From NCBI GenBank assembly GCA_937898685.1, contig CALEJT010000093.1, positions 1-15,851 of the forward strand: a DNA stretch of 15,851 nt. Direction: 5' to 3'. Shown in pieces: positions 14,016 to 15,851 of the stretch. Each line of letters opens with the position of its first letter. The first letter of the stretch is position 1. The DNA comes from an uncultured Gammaproteobacteria bacterium. Its GTDB lineage: Bacteria; Pseudomonadota; Gammaproteobacteria; Pseudomonadales; Pseudohongiellaceae. A program made the translations under genes and the position numbers. A model generated the notes under the pieces. The model made no database searches and was not told where the DNA came from. It saw only the letters and a list, made by a program, of their open reading frames with translations.

Positions 14016-14449
14016 TACACGACCCCCTCAGTTTCGATACCAGCGCTTCTGGCAGTGCCAGCCAGAGTTCTTACTGCAGCGTCGAGATCGGCGGCAGTCA
14101 GGTCAGGCATTTTCACCTTGGCGATTTCTTCCAGCTGAGCACGGGTCAGTTTGCCGACTTTCTCGGTGTTCGGACGCGAGCTGCCGCTCTGGATGCCAAG
14201 AGCCTTCTTCAGCAGAACGCTGGCAGGCGGGGTCTTGGTGATGAAGGTGAAGCTGCGGTCGGCGTAAACGGTGATCACAACCGGAATCGGCAGACCAGGC
14301 TCGAGACTCTGGGTCTGAGCGTTGAACTGCTTACAGAATTCCATGATGTTGACCCCGTGCTGACCGAGCGCGGGACCTACGGGCGGGCTGGGGTTGGCCT
14401 TACCAGCTGCCACCTGCAGCTTGATGTAGGCCGTGATTTTCTTGGCCAT
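14015..14449 (-). CDS. rplK: 50S ribosomal protein L11 (uL11)
   Basis: A 144-residue protein (E. coli 142). It binds the GTPase-associated region of 23S rRNA with L10, and is needed for RelA activation and for thiostrepton-type antibiotic action. Conserved parts: the proline-rich N-terminal segment ANPSPPVGPALGQHGVNIME, VITVYADRSFTF, and the C-terminal rRNA-binding region (KVGKLTRAQLEEIAKVK, RTLAGTARSAGI). The ATG at 14447-14449 follows AGGAG (14456-14460). The likely L1-binding site lies directly before this ribosome binding site, so L1 could block initiation. The TAA stop overlaps the rplA start by one base. Confidence 0.98.
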   Translation of the reverse strand: MAKKITAYIKLQVAAGKANPSPPVGPALGQHGVNIMEFCKQFNAQTQSLEPGLPIPVVITVYADRSFTFITKTPPASVLLKKALGIQSGSSRPNTEKVGKLTRAQLEEIAKVKMPDLTAADLDAAVRTLAGTARSAGIETEGVV

Positions 14450-14463
14450 GAGAGACTCCTCTT

Positions 14464-14494
14464 GGGTTCGAGCGTCAGGTCGCCCTGACTCCCC
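14464..14494 (-). promoter_or_regulatory. L1-binding translational operator in the rplK leader
   Basis: In the RNA, GGG (14492-14494) pairs with CCC (14464-14466) and GAG (14489-14491) with CUC (14470-14472), leaving an asymmetric GAA loop on the 3' side. A UCAGG/CCUGA stem (14484-14488 with 14475-14479) is capped by a GCGA tetraloop (14480-14483). Two short helices joined by such an asymmetric loop are the hallmark of L1 sites in 23S rRNA and rplK/rplA mRNAs. The element ends three bases before the rplK Shine-Dalgarno sequence, where bound L1 would hinder initiation. The pairing is seen; the binding is inferred from the family. Confidence 0.7.
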
Positions 14495-14506
14495 TTGGTA
14501 TGACCA

Positions 14507-14523
14507 GTCGCCGCAGCTGCGAC
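14507..14523 (-). other. Small inverted repeat in the rplK leader
   Basis: GTCGC (14507-14511) and GCGAC (14519-14523) enclose a seven-base loop; an alternative ten-base palindrome CGCAGCTGCG (14512-14521) overlaps it. It lies between the UUCG hairpin and the L1 site. Confidence 0.35.
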
Positions 14524-14544
14524 CTGTCGATACCTACGAATTTA

Positions 14545-14569
14545 GGCGGCAATGCCGAAGCATGCCGCC
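14545..14569 (-). other. Stable UUCG-capped hairpin in the nusG-rplK spacer
   Basis: In the RNA, GGCGGC (14564-14569) pairs with GCCGCC (14545-14550), continuing as AUGC/GCAU (14560-14563 with 14552-14555), with one bulged U at 14551. The loop is UUCG closed by C-G, the exceptionally stable tetraloop. That makes ten pairs in total. The RNA continues UAAAUUCG, which is not a U-tract. It could be a processing site, a weak terminator or a structural separator before the L1 element. Confidence 0.6.
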
Positions 14570-14576
14570 TGCCTTT

Positions 14577-14592
14577 GGTACTGCGGTACTGC
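14577..14592 (-). repeat. Tandem 8-base repeat
   Basis: GCAGTACC occurs twice in direct tandem on the minus strand. Its halves are also partly palindromic (GTAC). It is too short to assign a role and may be chance. Confidence 0.4.
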
Positions 14593-14706
14593 TTGAAACT
14601 GTTTTGTTGGTTGAGAGACTTGGGTTCTTTTCGACGACCAACTAGCGAATTAGTTCAACTGTGGATCGTCGCATCTCCTCCGCCCCTCGCAGAGCTCGGG
14701 TCCTTC

Positions 14707-14749
14707 GGCCGGGAGCAAGCCAACTGTTGGCTAGCTCCAATGACCGGCC
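14707..14749 (-). other. Long hairpin directly after nusG
   Basis: The core pairs AGCCAAC (14718-14724) with GTTGGCT (14726-14732). Beyond one mismatch, GGAGC (14712-14716) pairs with GCTCC (14734-14738), and GGCCG (14707-14711) with CGGCC (14745-14749) across a six-base bulge: about 17 pairs overall. The structure begins at the base after the nusG stop. The RNA continues GAAGGACCCG without a U-tract. Together with the UUCG hairpin and the L1 site it fills much of the 300-base spacer. I found no convincing rplK promoter in 14593-14706. Confidence 0.6.
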
Positions 14750-15298
14750 TCAGCCTTTCTCAACCTGGGAAAACTCTAGTTCTACCGGAGTCGAACGGCC
14801 GAAGATGAGTACGGCCACACGCACGCGGTTCTTTTCGTAATTCACTTCTTCCACGGTGCCGGTGAAATCGTTGAAAGGTCCATCGATCACGCGCACCAAT
14901 TCGCCGGGCTCGTACACGGTCTTGTGCGCCGGCTTGTCCACCGTCTCTTCCAGACGGTTCATGATTTCGTTGACTTCGCGTTGAGTGATCGGAGCCGGCT
15001 TGTCAGCGCTGCCACCGATGAAGCCCATTACGCGGGGAGTTTCCTTGACCAGATGCCAGGTGTCGTCGTTGAGCACCATCTGGATGAGCACATAGCCGGG
15101 GAAAAATTTGCGCTCGCTGCGGCGCTTCTGGCCGGCGCGCATTTCCACCACCTCTTCGGTAGGTACCAGTACCTGACCGAACAGATCGGCATACGGCGAC
15201 AGCGCGATGCGCTCTTCGAGCGACTGCTTGACCTTGCGCTCAAATCCGGAATAAGCGTGCACTACGTACCAGCGCTTATTGTCTGTAGTCGTCGACAT
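14750..15298 (-). CDS. nusG: Transcription termination/antitermination factor NusG
   Basis: A 182-residue protein (E. coli 181). The NGN domain (about residues 7-120; KRWYVVHAYSGFERKV, then FFPGYVLIQM) binds the RNA polymerase clamp. The C-terminal KOW domain (about 128-182; PGELVRVIDGPFNDFTGTVEEV) contacts Rho or ribosomal protein S10, linking transcription to termination or translation. I chose the ATG at 15296-15298 because AAGGG (15305-15309) lies six bases before it. The TTG two codons upstream (15302-15304) directly abuts that site and is a poor candidate. It follows secE by 60 bases, the usual pairing. Confidence 0.98.
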   Translation of the reverse strand: MSTTTDNKRWYVVHAYSGFERKVKQSLEERIALSPYADLFGQVLVPTEEVVEMRAGQKRRSERKFFPGYVLIQMVLNDDTWHLVKETPRVMGFIGGSADKPAPITQREVNEIMNRLEETVDKPAHKTVYEPGELVRVIDGPFNDFTGTVEEVNYEKNRVRVAVLIFGRSTPVELEFSQVEKG

Positions 15299-15304
15299 AT
15301 CCAA

Positions 15305-15309
15305 CCCTT
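15305..15309 (-). promoter_or_regulatory. Ribosome binding site deciding the nusG start
   Basis: AAGGG lies six bases before the ATG at 15298 and has no gap to the upstream TTG, so it selects the 182-residue product. Confidence 0.7.
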
Positions 15310-15317
15310 GCGTCTGT

Positions 15318-15342
15318 GGAGCGAAGCGGATGAAGGCTCCGC
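15318..15342 (-). other. Competing small stems between secE and nusG
   Basis: GGAGC/GCTCC (15318-15322 with 15336-15340) and GCGGA/TCCGC (15326-15330 with 15338-15342) are alternative five-pair stems that share bases. They start about 16 bases after the secE stop. There is no U-tract. The stems are modest, so this may not be functional. Confidence 0.3.
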
Positions 15343-15358
15343 GTCCATCGTGTTCACG

Positions 15359-15730
15359 TCATCTGCCGATAAGCAGCGCGATCAGCCAGCTCACCATGGA
15401 ATCGAGAGCCCACAGCAGGATGGCTACGAGAATCACCACCAACACCACGATCAGCGTGGTGTGAACGGTTTCCTGACGCGTCGGCCAAACCACCTTGCGG
15501 ATTTCCGTCCGTGCTTCCCGTCCCAGCTCGATGAAGGCCTTGCCTTTGGCGGTTTGCGCAGCAATGGCACAGGCCACCACTGCCAACACCAACAGACCCA
15601 CGACGCGATAAAGCAGGGATTCGGCGGCAAAGTAGCTATTGCCGTACACGCCCGCCACAACCAACGCCAGCACGATCACCCACTTGGCGCTATCGAGGCT
15701 GGAACCGGCGTCTTTTGCCTTGTCGTTCAT
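15359..15730 (-). CDS. secE: Preprotein translocase subunit SecE
   Basis: A 123-residue inner-membrane protein (E. coli 127) that clamps SecY in the SecYEG export channel. Three hydrophobic segments are visible, at about residues 15-34 (WVIVLALVVAGVYG), 41-62 (VVGLLVLAVVACAIAA) and 93-120 (LIVVLVVILVAILLWAL). Between the second and third lies the conserved amphipathic stretch GREARTEIRKVVWPTRQETV, the essential SecE signature. Three segments are typical of gammaproteobacteria; most bacteria have one. The start is the ATG at 15728-15730 (MNDKAKDAG); a longer reading to 15808 would run into the tRNA gene. The ribosome binding site is weak (only AAGTG nearby). Confidence 0.96.
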   Translation of the reverse strand: MNDKAKDAGSSLDSAKWVIVLALVVAGVYGNSYFAAESLLYRVVGLLVLAVVACAIAAQTAKGKAFIELGREARTEIRKVVWPTRQETVHTTLIVVLVVILVAILLWALDSMVSWLIALLIGR

Positions 15731-15762
15731 ATAAAGCACTTGAATTCCGTTGACCGCCACAC

Positions 15763-15773
15763 CTTCCGAAGGG
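15763..15773 (-). other. Short hairpin between tRNA-Trp and secE
   Basis: CCTTCGGAAGG on the minus strand can form a four-pair stem with a three-base loop, five bases after the encoded CCA of the tRNA. It may mark the boundary where the tRNA 3' end is trimmed from a shared transcript; the evidence is slight. Confidence 0.3.
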
Positions 15774-15778
15774 AAAGC

Positions 15779-15851
15779 TGGCAGGCCAGGAGGGTCTCGA
15801 ACCCCCAACCTGCGGTTTTGGAGACCGCCGCTCTGCCAATTGAGCTACTGG
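15779..15851 (-). tRNA. trpT: tRNA-Trp (CCA anticodon), first three bases beyond the window
   Basis: The minus strand shows an almost complete tRNA. The anticodon stem GCGGT/ACCGC encloses loop CTCCAAA with anticodon CCA at 15819-15821. The T arm is GGGGG-TTCGAGA-CCCTC. The acceptor 3' strand CTGGCCT (15783-15789) is followed by discriminator G and a genome-encoded CCA (15779-15781). The D arm (AGCTCAATTGGCAGAGC) is normal. The 5' acceptor strand is cut by the window end, leaving its last four bases; three bases are missing. secE begins 48 bases downstream on the same strand, so the two are probably cotranscribed, as in Pseudomonas. Confidence 0.96.

Noticed and set aside
14593..14706. Possible rplK promoter around TTGAAC near 14650-14660
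   Set aside because: No acceptable -10 box lies 16-18 bases downstream on the minus strand.
14433..14808. Plus-strand open frames of 70-102 residues in the nusG-rplK spacer
   Set aside because: Composition-driven open frames across a structured leader; no start signals and no recognisable product.
15731..15808. Extended SecE start adding 26 residues
   Set aside because: The extension would translate part of the tRNA-Trp gene and matches nothing in SecE; the ATG at 15730 gives the family's usual length.

Overview
This window is a conserved core gene block from a non-enteric gammaproteobacterium. It is GC-rich by eye, and every recognised gene lies on the minus strand. Reading in the direction of transcription (from high to low coordinates) the order is: tRNA-Trp (5' end cut by the window edge), secE, nusG, rplK, rplA, rplJ, rplL, rpoB, rpoC, rpsL, rpsG, fusA and the first codons of tuf. 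In E. coli the rplKAJL-rpoBC cluster and the str operon (rpsL-rpsG-fusA-tuf) are separate loci. Here they are joined head to tail, and a tRNA-Trp gene sits before secE, as in Pseudomonas and related groups. The protein sequences fit this: beta prime carries the gammaproteobacterial trigger-loop insertion, SecE has three membrane segments, and S12 has Pseudomonas-like C-terminal residues. I cannot name the genus.

Layout: 15779-15851 tRNA-Trp; 15359-15730 secE and 14750-15298 nusG (protein export and transcription elongation); 14450-14749 a structured 300-base spacer ending in a likely L1-binding repressor site; 14015-14449 rplK and 13320-14015 rplA, overlapping by one base; 13013-13319 a 307-base spacer holding a likely L10 leader; 12482-13012 rplJ and 12044-12421 rplL (the ribosomal stalk); an attenuator-like spacer; 7771-11868 rpoB and 3443-7678 rpoC; a spacer with a strong hairpin followed by a strong sigma-70-type promoter; then 2837-3211 rpsL, 2280-2750 rpsG, 117-2213 fusA and 1-50 tuf.

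The products work together as the core of gene expression: RNA polymerase beta and beta prime, the elongation factor NusG, ribosomal proteins of the GTPase stalk (L11, L1, L10, L7/L12), the decoding and head proteins S12 and S7, and the two GTPases (EF-G, EF-Tu) that the stalk recruits. Control seems to lie mostly in the RNA between genes: candidate L1 and L10 feedback sites, a likely S7 site, and a set of strong hairpins without U-tracts just after stop codons.

I looked for an undescribed system and do not see one. There are no mobile elements, CRISPR arrays, toxins, defence genes, unknown ORFs or pseudogenes. What merits a second look is the architecture of the intergenic RNA.
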